From contig NZ_CP101125.1 of assembly GCF_024296925.1 (NCBI RefSeq), positions 2,482,501 to 2,546,500 of the forward strand: a stretch of 64,000 nt of DNA, read 5' to 3'. Source of the DNA: Pseudomonas nunensis. GTDB lineage: Bacteria > Pseudomonadota > Gammaproteobacteria > Pseudomonadales > Pseudomonadaceae. Under the pieces are notes generated by a model, which had not been told where the DNA came from, ran no database searches, and saw nothing but the letters and a program-made list of their open reading frames with translations. Positions 23,564 to 34,262 of the stretch are shown here, one piece after another (the first letter of the stretch is position 1; each line of letters starts with the position of its first letter). The translations under genes and the position numbers were made by a program.

Positions 23564-26500
23564 ATGCAGGTGAGAAAGCATAAGTATTTTGCATTGAGCT
23601 GGGGAGTAGCTATCACTCTGGCGGCGGGGCTGGGGGCGAGCATTCTGAGCGGCTGGATCGTTGACCGCATCAACCAACAGCAGGCTCAGGAAGCGATCGT
23701 CGCGGCCACCGAGGAGGCCGCAGATTTGGTTTTAACGCGTCTCAATCTTTACCAATACGGTTTGCGAGGCGCTCGTGGAGCGGTGCTGACAGCGGGTGAG
23801 CATGGCGTCAGTCGTAAGGTTTTTGATCAATACAATCAAACGCGCGACCTCGCTGCCGAGTTCCCCGGTGCAAGTGCCTTGGGTTTCATCAGGCGTGTAC
23901 CGGAACAGGATGAACGCGACTTTCTCAAATACGCTCAAGCAGACGGCAAAGCTGATTTCTCCATTCGCCAGTTCTCGCCCCACTCAGGCGAGCGTTACGT
24001 TGTCCAGTATGTCGAGCCTGCTGAAGGTAACCAGCCTGCAATTGGCTTGGACATAGCCTCGGAAACATCGCGGAGAGAGGCTGCTCAATCCTCGATACAA
24101 AGCGGTACGACACGAATTACAGGGCCCATCACGTTAATACAGGCACAGGGAAAACCGCAGCAATCTTTCCTTGTGTTGATGCCCATCTTTCGCGGCGGAG
24201 TGACTCCGGTGACCGCGGCTGAGCGCGAGGCCACAGCTTTTGGCTGGAGCTATGTCGTGTTGCGGACAGAGGAGGTACTCAGAGGCCTGCGCATAGAAAA
24301 TGAGACGGTACATTTACGATTAAGGGATATCACGGTTCCAGGGCAAGAGAAGCTGTTTTATGAAAGCACCGACGACTCGGCTCGCCGTGAAACGCTGATG
24401 ACCCATCAGCTGGAGCGCGAGGTATACGGGAGGCGATGGCAAATCGAACTCGACGCAAATTCGCTGTTCATCCAGCGTCTACATCAGGTCTCACCAAAAG
24501 TTGTCCTGTTTTTCGGTGGTTTTATCACGCTTCTTCTGGCGACCTTGGCAAGTGTCGTGAGTGTCAGTCGTCAACGTCGGCGGCAGATATTTGCCGAGCA
24601 GGCAAGGTTGGCTTCCATCGTTGAAAGCTCGGCAGATGGCATTATCGGAAAAACACTCGATGGCATCGTCACCAACTGGAACAAAGGCGCCGAGCGCCTT
24701 TTTGGGTACACCGCCGAGGAAGCGGTGGGACAGACGCTCGCCAATTTGATTGTTCCGGCAGAATTGGTCACAGAGGAGGCGCATATCCTTGCGCGCATCA
24801 GGGCGGGGGAGCGTATCGATAGCTTTGATACCCAACGCCATCACAAAGACCAGCGACTGATCGATGTCTCTGCCAGCATCTCACCCATTTATGGCGAGGG
24901 TGGTCGCGTCGTTGGAGCCTCCAAGACATTAAGGGATATCTCGGCGAAAAAAGCCGCAGAGGCCCGAATTCTCGAACTCAATTTCAACCTGGAGGAGCAG
25001 GTTGCGCAGCGAACATCCGAGTTGCGGCGGCTCAATCTGTTGCTGGGCACGGTGCTGCGCTCGGCTACTGAGGTTTCGATTATTGCGACGGATCTCGATG
25101 GCGTTATTCGAGTGTTCAACAAAGGTGCCGAGCATTTGCTGGGTTACGAAGCCGATGAGGTAGTGGGCAAAGACACCCCGGCGCTCTTTCATGTACCCGA
25201 AGACGTCGCTGCCCGTGGTGTAGAGCTGAGCGAGGAGTACGCTCAGACCATCGACGGTTTTCGTGTGCTTACTCATAAACCTGAGCTTGAAGGCGCGGAA
25301 ACCCGAGAGTGGACTTACATACGCAAGGATGGCTTGCGGGTTCCTGTCACGCTGGTGGTCACCTCCATGCGCGACGCCGATGGGGTGTTGAGCGGTTACC
25401 TGGGTATCGCGGTAGACATCACCGAACGTAAAGCGGCAGAAAAGGAATTGGCTGCGAGCCTGAAGACAACACAGGAACAACGTAGCGAACTGATGGCGGT
25501 GCATGATCAGCTGCTGATGGCGGCTGAAGTGGCCGAACTGGGCGTTTGGTCCTGGACATTGGCAGACAATGCCTTGAAGTGGAATGACCGCATGTTCGAG
25601 TTCTATGGGCAGCCACTGTCGTTGCGCGATACCGGCCTTTGTTATGAGCACTGGTACTCGCGTGTTCACCCCGAGGATGTCGTGGCTGCGGCTGCAAAGC
25701 TGAAGGGTGCCGTCGAAGGGATTGATGTGTATGACACCATTTTCCGTGTCGTTCGCCCGCAGGGTCAGGTCCGCTTCATACATGCCGGCGCACAGATAGA
25801 ACGCAATCCAGACGGTACAGCTTTGCGCGTTACCGGTATCAATCGGGACATCACTGTCCAACGCGAGCTCGAGTCACATCTGCTTTACGCCAAGGAACAG
25901 GCCGATGCAGGGAGTGCGGCCAAGTCTGCCTTCCTGGCCAACATGAGTCATGAAATACGCACACCGATGAATGCTGTGTTGGGTATGTTGCAGTTGGTGC
26001 AAAACACCGACCTAGATGGTCGCCAACTCGATTATGTGAGCAAAGCGCAGACCGCGGCAAAATCACTGCTGGGTTTGCTCAATGACATCCTTGATTACTC
26101 CAAGATTGAGGCGGGCAAGCTACATCTCGATGTGCACCCGTTCGAGCTTGAGCCACTGATGCGTGATCTCGCCGTCGTGTTGGCAGGCAACCAGGGCCGG
26201 AAAGAAGTTGAGGTCATGTTTGACCTGGATGCCAAGTTACCCAACGACCTGATCGGCGATAGCCTGCGACTGCAACAAGTACTGATCAACCTGGCGGGCA
26301 ATGCCCTGAAATTCACCCTGGAAGGCCAGGTTGTGGTCAGCGTTGAACAACTGAAACGCACGGGAAATGCTGTGAGCTTGCGCATCGCCGTTTCTGATAC
26401 CGGCATCGGTATCAGCCCGGAGCAACTTCAGCGCATCTTTGAAGGTTTTACTCAGGCCGAGGCTTCAACTTCCCGGCGCTTTGGTGGCACAGGTCTGGGC

Positions 26501-28110
26501 TTGGTGATCTGCAAGCGGTTGGTCACCTTGATGGGGGGTGAACTTCAGGTGGAGAGCCAGCAAGGTGTGGGGAGTCGTTTCTGGTTCGATATCACTCTGG
26601 AGGTAGCGCCAACGTCACTGCCGAAATCCACCCCTCCTGAAGTCGATGTGTCTGTACGGATTCTGGTCGTCGACGACAATGCCATGGCGGGTGAATTGCT
26701 GTTGCGCACCGTTCATGCGTTGGGATGGAAGGCTGATCGGGTGAGTGGAGGCACGCAAGCGGTGGAATGGGTGAAGAAAGCCCAGGCGCTAGGTGAAGAC
26801 TACGACGTGGTGCTGATGGACTGGCGGATGTCCGATATGGATGGGCTGAGCGCTGCGCAATTGATCCATCAGCAGGGTAACGGTGTGCCAACTCCGATGG
26901 TCATTATGATCACTGCTTACGGCCGCGAAGTATTGGCCGACGCCCACCAGGCGGGAGACGCCCCCTTCGTGGGTTTTCTCACTAAACCTGTCACTCCCAA
27001 GCAACTGGCCGACGCTGTTCAGCGAGCGCTCAACGGCAAAGACCTGTTGCATTCTCCCGTATCTCGGTCAACGGTTGACCGGCCACAGCGTCTGGCCGGG
27101 CTGCGGTGGTGGTAGAAGACAACATGCTCAATCGCCAGGTAGCCGATGAGTTGCTGACGAGGGAAGGCGCTCAAGTAACGCTGGCCGAAGGCGGACTGGA
27201 AGGTGTGAGCAAGGTGATGAATGAGCGTGTGCTCTTCGACGTCGTATTAATGGATATCCAAATGCCAGATATTGATGGTTTGGAGGCGACCCGTCGCATT
27301 CGATCGAATCCGCGCTTTGCAACGTTGCCGATTGTGGCGATGACCGCAAATGTCTCCAATACCGACCGTGAAGCCTGTCTTGCTGCAGGAATGAATGATC
27401 ATGTCGGCAAACCTATAGACCTAGAACAACTCGTCGTAACACTGCTCTTTCAAGCAGGCCCTGAGGATAGTCAGGCATCTTTAGCCTTGGGACAAGCCAA
27501 TACAGGAGAAGGCGTTATAGAGTCTCGTGCATCAACTATTGACCGTTTTGGTGGTGACCTCGACTTGATCCGCACGGTGCTGCGTACCTTTGGCCCAGAG
27601 ATGGAAAAACAGCTTGTCCGGTTGCGCGATCAAATCCAGCGGCAAGAAGCATCTGGAGCCGCTTTTGTACTTCATACCATTAAGGGTAGCAGCGGCACCA
27701 TGGGGGCCAAGGCGGTGTCGCTACTGGCCGGCAATCTGGAGCACACACTAAAGCACGGAGATGCAGAGTGTGTAGCGAGCCTCTTGGCCGACCCGGTTTG
27801 GTTTGACGAATTGAGCAAGTTACTGCAACAAAGCCTTGAGCAAATGAATGTCGATTTTGGTCAAAGTCCGCGAGCAAAAAACAGTGCTGACGAAGATTCC
27901 GTGGCGCCGGCGCAATGGAGAGAGTCCCTGGAGGAGATTTTGCTATTGCTGGAAGCGGGCAACCTTCAAGCCATAGAGCTGGTAGATGCATTGGCGTCAA
28001 AAATGCCACATCCCCTGCGCCCACAGTTCGACGAGCTGGTTGTCAGGGTGCAGTCGCTAGACTTCTGCGCTGCGATGCCGATTGGTCGCGACCTGTTGAG
28101 ATCTGCCTGA
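23564..28110 (+). pseudogene. CHASE-PAS hybrid histidine kinase, one frameshift
   Basis: Membrane hybrid kinase of about 1515 residues, read in two frames (to 27115 and from 27106). Order: TM1 (about 10-30), periplasmic CHASE domain (60-270), TM2 (about 325-345), three PAS domains, HisKA with MSHEIRTPMN (about 794), HATPase (NLAGNALKF, DTGIGIS, GGTGLGL), receiver 1 (VLMDWRM), receiver 2 (VLMDIQMP) and Hpt (HTIKGSSG). At 27105 RLAGLR should continue LVVEDN but reads WW-stop; one missing base before TGGTGGTA restores the frame. ATG 23564 is chosen because it leads straight into TM1. Without receiver 2 and Hpt the protein would still be a hybrid kinase. The following cyclase overlaps by ATGA, implying a coupled relay. 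Confidence 0.82.
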
Positions 28111-29057
28111 TGGAACAGTCGATGGAAACCTGGTTGCCGCATTCCTTCAACCGTCCAAAACTGCTTATCGTCGACGACCAACCAACTAATATCCGGGTAC
28201 TTCATGAGCTGTTTCGTGAGGACTGTGATGTGTTCATGGCCACCAGCGGTGAGCAGGCAATCAGCGTATGTCAGACCCAACTACCCGATTTGATTCTGCT
28301 GGACGTGGTCATGGAGGATATGGACGGGCATGAAGTATGCCGTCGACTCAAGTCCGACCCTGCAACCCAAGGTATCCCAATCATCTTCATTACCGCACAG
28401 CAGCAGGAGTCAGATGAGGTGCTAGGTCTGGAGCTTGGCGCGGTGGACTTCATCAGCAAACCCATAAATACCACCATTGTCAGGGCACGTGTGCGAACAC
28501 ATCTAACCCTGAAACTACAGAGCGATCTGCTGCGTTCCATGGCGTTGATAGATGGTCTTACTGGAGTGGCCAATCGACGCAAATTCAATGAGGACATCTC
28601 GGCAGATTGGCGTTTGTGCTTTCGAGAACAAAAGCCGCTATCGCTCATTTTGGTAGATGTCGACTTTTTCAAACGCTACAACGACCGATACGGGCACCAG
28701 GCTGGAGATGGCTGCTTGAAATCTGTTGCCCAAGCGTTAGCTGAAACGGTTAGACGCCCCTATGACCTGATCGCTCGGTATGGGGGTGAAGAGTTCGCCT
28801 GCGTTCTGCCCAATACACCTCTTACTGGAGCAGTCGACATTGCAGAAAAAATGCAAAAGCGTGTCAGAGCGTTGGGCATCGAGCATGCTGCTTCTGATGT
28901 CGATCGTGTGGTGACTATCTCTCTAGGTGTCGCAACATTGACGCCCACTGGCGAACTAGGATTCGAGTCTTTGATAGACGCTGCGGACAAGCAACTCTAC
29001 GCAGCGAAGAACGCGGGCAGGGCGCGCGTATGTTCATCTGCGGTGCCGTCCAGTTAG
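28110..29057 (+). CDS. REC-GGDEF diguanylate cyclase
   Basis: 315 residues. Receiver domain 15-135 with DD at 22-23, acceptor Asp65 (LLDVVM) and Lys117 (ISKPIN). GGDEF domain 140-305 with LIDGLTGVANRRKF, VDVDFFKRYND, active-site GGEEF (225-229) and an intact inhibitory I-site RPYD five residues before it. It makes c-di-GMP when phosphorylated; the WspR/PleD type is the nearest familiar build. The ATG overlaps the stop of the upstream kinase (ATGA), so translation is coupled and the kinase Hpt or receiver is the likely phosphodonor partner. Confidence 0.9.
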   Translation: MEQSMETWLPHSFNRPKLLIVDDQPTNIRVLHELFREDCDVFMATSGEQAISVCQTQLPDLILLDVVMEDMDGHEVCRRLKSDPATQGIPIIFITAQQQESDEVLGLELGAVDFISKPINTTIVRARVRTHLTLKLQSDLLRSMALIDGLTGVANRRKFNEDISADWRLCFREQKPLSLILVDVDFFKRYNDRYGHQAGDGCLKSVAQALAETVRRPYDLIARYGGEEFACVLPNTPLTGAVDIAEKMQKRVRALGIEHAASDVDRVVTISLGVATLTPTGELGFESLIDAADKQLYAAKNAGRARVCSSAVPSS

Positions 29058-29216
29058 CGTTTTTCCCGTTGCTGACTGATCGTTTTCTTCCTGCAGCAGC
29101 GGGCTAAAGGGAGTGGCTGATCAATGGATAATCGCCGCTACCTTGCTTGACCTTAGCTGACGATCAGATTGAATGAATCTGCCCCATTTGCTGCTTGGCT
29201 TTGGGCCGCCTTGGGT

Positions 29217-29270
29217 CGGTCCTTCGCAACTGTCAGCTTTTGGCCGATCGGTGCCTGTCGCGAAGGACCG
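29217..29270. repeat. Intergenic inverted repeat
   Basis: CGGTCCTTCGC at 29217-29227 and GCGAAGGACCG at 29260-29270, perfect 11-bp arms with a 32-base loop that itself contains TTTTGGCCGATCGG. It has the look of a dispersed Pseudomonas intergenic element and lies between convergent genes, so it may also limit read-through. Confidence 0.55.
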
Positions 29271-29344
29271 TTACCAACCTATTCGACAGCTTCTGCCGAT
29301 TGTTTTCTATCGGGGAGGCGACGATCGACCCGTTGGGAACGTCA

Positions 29345-30466
29345 TTAAGAAGACAAGCTGGATCGGAATCTCAGCAGTGTGATACCAAAAAAAACCGAAC
29401 CTATCGCTGTCAAGGCAAGTAAATTCGGCCAGACCAGACTGAAGCCGGCATTGCGGAACAAAATGGCCGTGCTGAGGCTGACGAAGTGGGTAGACGGGGA
29501 CATCTGCATTACCCACTGCAGCCAGTCGGGCATGCTTTCCAGCGGTGTACTGCCGCCTGAAAGCAACAGCATCGGGATGATTACGGGGATTGCCAGCAGC
29601 CCGAATTGCGGGGTTGAACGGGCCAGTGTCGCGAGGAAGATCCCCAGCGAATTGGCGGCAAACAAATACAGCGCGGTGGCTGACAGGAACAACACTACTG
29701 AGCCGGTCAGGGGCACGCCCAACGCGAACCTCACGATACCCTCCAGCGACAACCAGGTGCAGCCAACCACGACCAGAGCATTACTGCCGATTTTCGACAG
29801 CATGATTTCAAAGGGGGTTAGCGGCAGGACCAGCAAATGGTCGAGCGTTCCATGCTCGCGCTCCCGCAGTAGAGCGGTGCCTGTGAGTATGATGGCCAGT
29901 ATGGTGATGTTGTTGACGATCTGAATCACCGCCAGAAACCAGCCTCCGTCCAGATTAGGATTGAACAGTGAATGCGTCACCAGCGTGATGGGCAGTTGGA
30001 CTGCATCGTTGTCCCGGGTGCGATACTCCAGCAACTCCCTCCCAAATATGCGCCCGATGTAACCGGCGCCCATAAACGCCTGGCTCATCGCCGTGGCATC
30101 TACATTGATTTGCAGGGTTGGACTGCGCCCTGCGTTGAAATCGGTTTGAAAGTGCGGCGGAATATCGATGATGAACGTGTATCGTCCACTGTCCATCGAT
30201 GCATCGAGCTGATCGTAGCGCAGCGGCACAGGTGCCTGAAATTCTGGCGTCAGTAGGGCGGCCGGTAGTTGGCGTGACAAATAGCTGTGGTCTTCATCCA
30301 CAATTGCCACACTGGCGTGATGAACACCAATGACTGAACCTGCGGCTGGCATGTAAATCGCCACGCTGAAGGCGTACGCGAGAAACAACAGCAGTACCCG
30401 ATCATGGCGCAGGCTGGTGAGTTCCTTGAGTGCCAGCGCGAATATGTGCGCAGGTTTGTTCATCAT
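29345..30466 (-). CDS. yhhJ: ABC-2 type permease, YhhJ-like
   Basis: 373 residues. TM1 near residue 20-40, a periplasmic loop of about 140 residues, then five C-terminal helices (about 175-370) with the ABC-2 signature REREHGTLDHLLVLPLTPFE split as REREHGTLDHL and VLPLTPFEIM. It is the second permease of a YhiI-RbbA-YhhJ exporter. The ATG at 30466 overlaps the end of the rbbA-like gene at 30463, a sign of tight coupling. The substrate of this exporter family is unknown. Confidence 0.88.
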   Translation of the reverse strand: MMNKPAHIFALALKELTSLRHDRVLLLFLAYAFSVAIYMPAAGSVIGVHHASVAIVDEDHSYLSRQLPAALLTPEFQAPVPLRYDQLDASMDSGRYTFIIDIPPHFQTDFNAGRSPTLQINVDATAMSQAFMGAGYIGRIFGRELLEYRTRDNDAVQLPITLVTHSLFNPNLDGGWFLAVIQIVNNITILAIILTGTALLREREHGTLDHLLVLPLTPFEIMLSKIGSNALVVVGCTWLSLEGIVRFALGVPLTGSVVLFLSATALYLFAANSLGIFLATLARSTPQFGLLAIPVIIPMLLLSGGSTPLESMPDWLQWVMQMSPSTHFVSLSTAILFRNAGFSLVWPNLLALTAIGSVFFGITLLRFRSSLSS

Positions 30467-33183
30467 GCCTCCTGCTTTTTCAGCATCAGCAGACTGACGC
30501 CGCTAAAGACAAGAAAAAAACCTAGCAAGGCAAGGCACTGCGGCCAGAGCTGACGCAGGTCCAGTGCCTTGGTGAAGGTGCCAACGGCGATGTCCAGGAA
30601 GTAGCCGGCAGGAAACAGTGCACCCATCATCGCAGCGGCCCCCTCCAACGATGAGCGCGGTACGATCAATCCGGAAAACTGAACAGTCGGCAAGCTGGTA
30701 ATGATCATCGTGCCGAGGATGGCGGCGATTTGTGTTCGCGTGAAGGCAGAGATCAACAAGCCGAGACTGGTTGTCGCCAGCACGTACAAAAAACCGCCGA
30801 GGGCGAGCGTGAGCAGACTTCCTTTGAATGGCACCTCAAACAACCATCGATTCATCCCGGTCAGTAAGCACAGGTTGGCCAGGCTGACCACGACATAGGG
30901 CATTTGCTTCCCTAGCAGGAATTCCAGGCGAGAAAGAGGGGTGGCGTAGAAATTGGTGATTGAACCCAGTTCCTTCTCCCGAACAATGCCCAATGCCGTC
31001 AGCATGGCCGGGATGAACGCCAGAATCAGCGCCATCACGCCAGGCCCGATCGCATTGACGCTGACCACATCCTGGTTGTAACGAAAGCGAATTTGCATGT
31101 TCGCCAACGGCTGCGAGGTGTGTGCCTGGCTGTTCAACGAGGCTAGTCGTTCCAGGTTTTCTGCGTGTACCGATTCCACATAGTTGCGACTGGTTTCAGC
31201 GCGAAACGGCATGCCGCCTTCCAGCCATGCGGCGACTGTCGGTTTGCGCCCGGCATACAGATCCCGACCGAACCCCGGAGGGATCTCCAGCGCCAGTTTG
31301 ATCTCCGAGCGTTGCAGGCGCTGCTGTAACTCGACGGGATCGTGAATGGGCGCATGTTCTGAAAAATAGCGAGAGCCACGGAACGCCTCAAGGTAGGCTC
31401 GACTTTGTGGCGACTGATCTTGATCGTAGGCCGCGAAGGCCAGGTTTTCGACATCCAGCGAAATCCCGAATCCGAAAATGATCATCATGAACACCGCTCC
31501 CAGGAATGCGAACGCGAGGCGGACCCGATCACGCATCAGTTCACGCGCCTCTTTGCTTGCAACAGCCAGCAGGCGACGCAGACGAAAGCGCTTGGGAGGG
31601 CTGATTGGAACGTCGTCGCGGGTGAACGCTTTGTCACTGGCCTGCGGGTTTTTGCCTGGAGTCTGCGCCTGTTCAAGACAAGCGATAAATGCCAACTCAA
31701 GGGTCTTGGCTGCATATTGCTTTTGCAGTTGCGCCGGGGTGCCACACGCCAGCACTCTGCCAGCGTGCATGAATGAAATCCGGTCGCAGCGCTGCGCTTC
31801 ATTCATGAAGTGCGTGGACAGAAATATCGTCACGCCCTCATCGCGTGACAGTTCGGTAAGCAAGGTCCAGAACGCGTCTCGGGCTACCGGATCCACACCC
31901 GATGTGGGCTCGTCGAGAATCAGAACCTCGGGACTGTGCAGTACCGCAACGGCCAGTGACAGCCGCTGACGTACACCCAGCGGCAGCGCGCCCGAGAACT
32001 GCATGGCAACGCCTGACAGATCGAAGCGGGCCAGCAGTGCGTCGATGCGTTCGGTACTCGCAGCCTTGGGCATGTCGTACAGTCGTGCATGCAGATCAAG
32101 GTTCTGGCGCACGGTCAATTCACCGTATAACGAGTAACTCTGGGACATGAAACCCACTCGCTTGCGAGTATCCAGATCCGTGGCGTCCACGGGCTTGCCC
32201 AACAGCATGGCTTTGCCCTGGGTCGCAGGAATCAAACCGGTAAGGACCTTCATGGTCGAGGTTTTGCCACAACCGTTCGAGCCCAGAAAACCGAAAATCT
32301 CACCTTTGGCGATGGAAAAGCTGACATCGTCGACAGCGGTGAAGTCTCCAAAGCGCAGGGTCAACCCTGTCGCTTCTATCGCGACCTGCTTGGCGCCGAG
32401 ATTCTCATCGGTGTTTACGGGCGATGCCTGCCAGGCCTTTTTTGTACCTCCCTGAAAATGAGTAAAGGCATCGTCAAGCTTGCCGCTGGGCGTGATCGCT
32501 GCCAGCTCTGCGCTGAGCCCCGATGCGATCACTTTTCCTTGATCGAGCATCAGGCAGTTTTCGAACTGCTCCGCTTCTTCCATGTAGGCCGTTGCCACCA
32601 GCACCGTCAACTGAGGTCGCAGTGCGCGCACCTCATCTATCAGCTCCCAGAAATGCCGGCGTGATAGCGGGTCGACGCCCGTTGTTGGCTCATCGAGAAT
32701 CAAAAGATCGGGTTGGTGAATCAAGGCACAGCACAGGCCCAGCTTTTGCTTCATACCCCCGGATAGCTTACCTGCCGGGCGGTCTTTGAAGCGCTCCAGA
32801 TCGGTAGCTGACAGTAGGCCCGTCAGACGCTTCTCGGTGCCTGGTCCCTCCAGGCCGAACAGGGCGGCAAAATAGCGAACGTTTTCGGCGATGCTCAGGT
32901 CCGGATAAAGATTATTACCAAGTCCCTGAGGCATAAACGCGATCCGCGAATACAAAGTGCTGCGATGGGCCGCATCATCGATCATGCCTCCCAACACCGA
33001 CAGTTCGCCGGCTTGCAACTTTTTAACCCCGGCAATCAACCCCAGTAGCGTTGACTTGCCTGCGCCGTCTGGTCCGATCAGACCGCAGCGAGTGCCGGGC
33101 GGCAGTTCGAGGTTGATATCGATCAGCGCGCGTTGGGTGGCATACGTGTGATTCAGGCGGATTATCTTTACCGCGTCTGTCAT
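30463..33183 (-). CDS. rbbA: RbbA-like ABC ATPase-permease fusion
   Basis: 906 residues with two ATP-binding cassettes followed by an ABC-2 permease. Cassette 1: Walker A GPDGAGKST (about 37-45), signature LSGGMKQ, Walker B LLILDEPTTGVD. Cassette 2: GSNGCGKTS, a modified signature ALPLGVRQRL, and LILDEPTSGVD. The permease has TM near 555 and five helices at 720-900. In E. coli RbbA is described as ribosome-associated; the yhiI-rbbA-yhhJ context suggests an export system. It overlaps its neighbours by 4 bases at each end (33180-33183 and 30463-30466). Confidence 0.92.
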   Translation of the reverse strand: MTDAVKIIRLNHTYATQRALIDINLELPPGTRCGLIGPDGAGKSTLLGLIAGVKKLQAGELSVLGGMIDDAAHRSTLYSRIAFMPQGLGNNLYPDLSIAENVRYFAALFGLEGPGTEKRLTGLLSATDLERFKDRPAGKLSGGMKQKLGLCCALIHQPDLLILDEPTTGVDPLSRRHFWELIDEVRALRPQLTVLVATAYMEEAEQFENCLMLDQGKVIASGLSAELAAITPSGKLDDAFTHFQGGTKKAWQASPVNTDENLGAKQVAIEATGLTLRFGDFTAVDDVSFSIAKGEIFGFLGSNGCGKTSTMKVLTGLIPATQGKAMLLGKPVDATDLDTRKRVGFMSQSYSLYGELTVRQNLDLHARLYDMPKAASTERIDALLARFDLSGVAMQFSGALPLGVRQRLSLAVAVLHSPEVLILDEPTSGVDPVARDAFWTLLTELSRDEGVTIFLSTHFMNEAQRCDRISFMHAGRVLACGTPAQLQKQYAAKTLELAFIACLEQAQTPGKNPQASDKAFTRDDVPISPPKRFRLRRLLAVASKEARELMRDRVRLAFAFLGAVFMMIIFGFGISLDVENLAFAAYDQDQSPQSRAYLEAFRGSRYFSEHAPIHDPVELQQRLQRSEIKLALEIPPGFGRDLYAGRKPTVAAWLEGGMPFRAETSRNYVESVHAENLERLASLNSQAHTSQPLANMQIRFRYNQDVVSVNAIGPGVMALILAFIPAMLTALGIVREKELGSITNFYATPLSRLEFLLGKQMPYVVVSLANLCLLTGMNRWLFEVPFKGSLLTLALGGFLYVLATTSLGLLISAFTRTQIAAILGTMIITSLPTVQFSGLIVPRSSLEGAAAMMGALFPAGYFLDIAVGTFTKALDLRQLWPQCLALLGFFLVFSGVSLLMLKKQEA

Positions 33184-34145
33184 AGAAGCTGCGCCGGCCA
33201 GGCAACGGACGTAGTACGCACATAACCAACACCAGGCATCCCGGGTTTTGCCTGCGGTGTGTCGGTGGGGCTGATCAGACGAGCCTTGACCCGGAACACC
33301 AGCTTCTGACGTTCGTCACGAGTCTCGACCTCTTTTGGCGTGAATTGAGATTTATCTTCGATAAAGGTGATACGCGCCGAAAGCTGTTGGCCGGGGAGGG
33401 CATCCAGGACGATTTTCGCTTCATCGCCCAGCGTCAACTTGCCTGCCGTGGCGGCAGGCAGGTACAGATTCATGTATTGGTCGTGGAGATCGATCAGCAC
33501 GAACACTTGCCCACCAGCGCCGAGTACTTCGCCGGGTTCGGCCATGCGTAGCTGGATTGAACCATTGATGGGGGCGCGTAAGCTGCCGTCGTCGATCTCA
33601 CTTTGCAGGCTCGCGGCTTGCGCCACAGCCTCACCAATCCCGGCAATCAAGGCGAGTACTTGAGCTTGGGCTGACCGTACGGCCGCACTGCTGGTGTTGT
33701 ATCGCGCTTTTTGCTGGTCGAAAAGTTGAGCGCTGTAGTAGCCACGATCGAACATTAATCGTGCGCGTTTGAGCTCCTGTTCTGCCAACCGTTGTTCACT
33801 CTGGCGAAGCTGAACATTGGCTTGAGCCACTGCAACGTTCTGACGCGCGCCTGAAACTCCTGCCAGTGCTTGTTGCAGTTTCGCTTCAAGGGTCCGGGTG
33901 TCCATCACCGCCAGCAGTTGTCCGGTGATGACCTTGTCCCCCTCGTGCACCAGCACTTGTGCGAGGCGTCCAGGGTTTTTGCTGGCGATCTGAACTTCGG
34001 TGGCTTCCAGCCGACCATTGGCGGCGTAGAATTGCTCAGGCAGTGACGGGTGACTCCAACGCCAAAAGCCGAACGCACTGCCGGCCAGCATCAGGACGAG
34101 GATCACCAATCCCGATGCGATGAGCTTACGGTGCTTCGTCGGCAT
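33180..34145 (-). CDS. yhiI: HlyD-family membrane fusion protein, YhiI-like
   Basis: 321 residues. One N-terminal membrane anchor (about 9-28), biotinyl-lipoyl halves around VQIASKNPGRLAQVLVHEGD (split as VQIASKNPGRL, VLVHEGDKV) and LRAPINGSIQ, and an alpha-hairpin between (about 85-180). It is the periplasmic adaptor of the exporter formed with RbbA and YhhJ. First gene of the three; the upstream gap carries an Anr-like box at 34197. Confidence 0.92.
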   Translation of the reverse strand: MPTKHRKLIASGLVILVLMLAGSAFGFWRWSHPSLPEQFYAANGRLEATEVQIASKNPGRLAQVLVHEGDKVITGQLLAVMDTRTLEAKLQQALAGVSGARQNVAVAQANVQLRQSEQRLAEQELKRARLMFDRGYYSAQLFDQQKARYNTSSAAVRSAQAQVLALIAGIGEAVAQAASLQSEIDDGSLRAPINGSIQLRMAEPGEVLGAGGQVFVLIDLHDQYMNLYLPAATAGKLTLGDEAKIVLDALPGQQLSARITFIEDKSQFTPKEVETRDERQKLVFRVKARLISPTDTPQAKPGMPGVGYVRTTSVAWPAQLL

Positions 34146-34196
34146 TGCACTTCTCCCTATGAATACAGAAGTATGGGGAAGTGCGTAGCGGGCAAT

Positions 34197-34210
34197 CTGA
34201 TCTAGATCAA
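34197..34210. promoter_or_regulatory. Anr/Fnr-like box upstream of yhiI
   Basis: CTGAT-CTAG-ATCAA: 9 of 10 match to TTGAT-N4-ATCAA, symmetric enough to serve either strand. Its centre is about 59 bases before the yhiI ATG, which would put it near -41 if the leader is about 17 bases, the usual activating position. Confidence 0.5.
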
Positions 34211-34262
34211 GTTGGAGCTGATGTGGCGAGTATTACTATAAGCCGATGCAATGGACGTGAAC

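Noticed and set aside
24929..25861. 310-codon minus-strand ORF inside the CHASE hybrid kinase
   Set aside because: Antisense of a conserved PAS-containing frame; length reflects codon bias rather than coding.
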